In this document: piece after piece, positions 5,268 to 6,351 of the stretch
How positions within the stretch are numbered: position 1 is the stretch's first letter
Layout of the letters: the number at the start of each line of letters is the position of its first letter
Assembly: GCA_018830925.1 (NCBI GenBank)
Contig: JAHJRK010000570.1
Coordinates: forward strand, 1 to 6,351
Source of the DNA: Pseudomonadota bacterium
GTDB taxonomy: Bacteria; Desulfobacterota; Desulfobacteria; Desulfobacterales; RPRI01
Length of the DNA stretch: 6,351 nucleotides
Direction: 5' to 3'
Translations under genes and position numbers: made by a program
Notes under the pieces: model-generated
What the model saw: only the letters and a program-made list of their open reading frames with translations
Databases searched by the model: none
What the model was told of the DNA's origin: nothing

Positions 5268-6351
5268 TTATCTCAGGAAACTTCGTCCTACTGCAAACAT
5301 TGAATCAAAAAGGATGATAAGAAAAATACCGCTTACAACAGCCGATGTAGCGGCATTCCCGACCGCATCGGCGCCGCCTCTTGTCTGAAAGCCCCTCAGG
5401 CATCCGACCCAAGAAATGATAACTGCAAAGACGACGCTTTTGGACATGCCCCAAACCACTTCAAAAAGAGTAAGAACTTTAAGTGTCTGGGTTATATATG
5501 AACTCATGGTGAGGTCAAGAATAAGCACTCCTACAACAAGCCCCCCGGCTATTGCAAAAATATCTGAAAAAAGAGTCAAAAGCGGCACCACAATAATGGA
5601 TGCAAGAATTCTCGGGACTGCCAGAAAAAGAGTGGGGTCAAAGCCCATTACATAAAGAGCGTCTATCTCTTCCGATATTTTCATTGTTCCGATTTCAGCG
5701 GCGAATGCTGAGCCGGATCTTCCGGCAACAACTATTGCGGTCATTATCGGGCCAAGTTCCGAGACCATTGCAATCGATACAAGAGAGGCAACATATAAAT
5801 TCGCTCCGAACTGTTCAAGCTGGAGAGAAGACATGAAAGCAATGACAAGGCCGAGAAGAAAACTAATAAGAGCTACTATGGGCACGGCATTGACACCGGT
5901 TTTTTCCATGCATAGGATGGTGTCATTGACGCGAAGCAGCTTCGGGTTACGGCATATCTTATAAAACGACAGTAAAGCCGAACCGAGAAATGAGATAAGA
6001 ATTGTTAAGTTGGAAGTGTTTTTTATTACGGTTTCCCCGAACTGCTCTATGGTTAGGCGGGATCTTTTTCGTTTAAATGTTTCAGCAGGTTTGTATAAAT
6101 CAGGCTCCGTAAGGAGGTGAATGTTTTTTGCCGTCTCATTTTTATCTGTGATACTGAATTCGCCGTTTCTGTTCTTTACGGCTTTTTTTAATTCAAAAAG
6201 AATGAGCAGACCGAAATCGTCAAAGTATGAAACATCATCAATGTCGGCTGTTAGAGAAGAAAAGGATAATGAACTCACTTCATGAAGCAGTTGCGCAATT
6301 ATTACAGGTGAAGAAGCGGCATCCAGTTTTCCGTGAAAACGAACCGTATAA
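5268..6351 (-). CDS. mlaE: STAS-MlaE fusion, lipid ABC transporter permease, 5' end cut by window
   Basis: This is the inner-membrane permease of an Mla-type phospholipid transporter. The frame stays open to the window edge (360 codons visible). A GTG at 6278 could be taken as the start, but the 24 codons before it read YTVRFHGKLDAASSPVIIAQ and on, the first strand and helix of a STAS domain. The true start is therefore outside the window. Visible residues 1 to about 80 are STAS, including DIDDVSYFDDFGLLILFEL (36-54), matching MlaB, which is a separate protein in E. coli. The permease follows (about 130-360) with several membrane segments. Family hallmarks are SELGPIMTAIVVAGRSGSAF (197-216) and EIGTMKISEEIDALYVMGFD (219-238). 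A basic linker (KRKRSR, 93-98) joins the domains. The STAS site where E. coli MlaB has Thr carries Asp45 here. It is the first visible gene of the mla operon. Confidence 0.94.
   Translation of the reverse strand, partial: YTVRFHGKLDAASSPVIIAQLLHEVSSLSFSSLTADIDDVSYFDDFGLLILFELKKAVKNRNGEFSITDKNETAKNIHLLTEPDLYKPAETFKRKRSRLTIEQFGETVIKNTSNLTILISFLGSALLSFYKICRNPKLLRVNDTILCMEKTGVNAVPIVALISFLLGLVIAFMSSLQLEQFGANLYVASLVSIAMVSELGPIMTAIVVAGRSGSAFAAEIGTMKISEEIDALYVMGFDPTLFLAVPRILASIIVVPLLTLFSDIFAIAGGLVVGVLILDLTMSSYITQTLKVLTLFEVVWGMSKSVVFAVIISWVGCLRGFQTRGGADAVGNAATSAVVSGIFLIILFDSMFAVGRSFLR

Overview
The window looks like a chromosomal segment from a Gram-negative, diderm bacterium, most likely a Desulfobacterota (former Deltaproteobacteria) relative. 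That placement is inference. It rests on moderately AT-leaning DNA, an Mla-type lipid transporter with a STAS-fused permease and a PqiC-like lipoprotein, and a gene pairing a PF04060-type Fe-S motif with DUF3786, a combination typical of anaerobes. All supported genes lie on the minus strand, so the window is read from high to low coordinates.

Layout in transcription order: (1) 6351-5268, permease MlaE with an N-terminal STAS domain, cut off at its 5' end by the window edge; (2) 5267-5107, an unusually long gap holding two related AT-rich palindromes; (3) 5106-4333, ATPase MlaF; (4) 4345-3371, MlaD/MCE protein, overlapping mlaF by 13 bases; (5) 3340-2693, ABC-transport auxiliary lipoprotein; (6) 2692-2625, a short leader holding a duplicated copy of the next gene's start; (7) 2624-987, glucose-6-phosphate isomerase; (8) 986-801, a spacer dominated by an 82-base imperfect palindrome; (9) 800-1, a Fe-S/DUF3786 protein whose 3' end is off the window.

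Genes 1-5 form one machine. The STAS-MlaE permease and MlaF ATPase form the inner-membrane ABC core, MlaD is the membrane-anchored MCE ring in the periplasm, and the lipoprotein probably continues the path toward the outer membrane. Together they would move phospholipid between the two membranes. No mlaC, mlaA or separate mlaB is visible. pgi may be read through from the same operon, since the gap is 68 bases with no convincing terminator. The DUF3786 gene is more likely a separate unit.

I see no rRNA, tRNA, CRISPR array, phage gene or complete insertion sequence. The genes are recognisable families. The less explained material is in the three spacers: tandem palindromes inside the mla operon, the large palindrome after pgi, and the duplicated pgi start that creates a five-codon mini-ORF.
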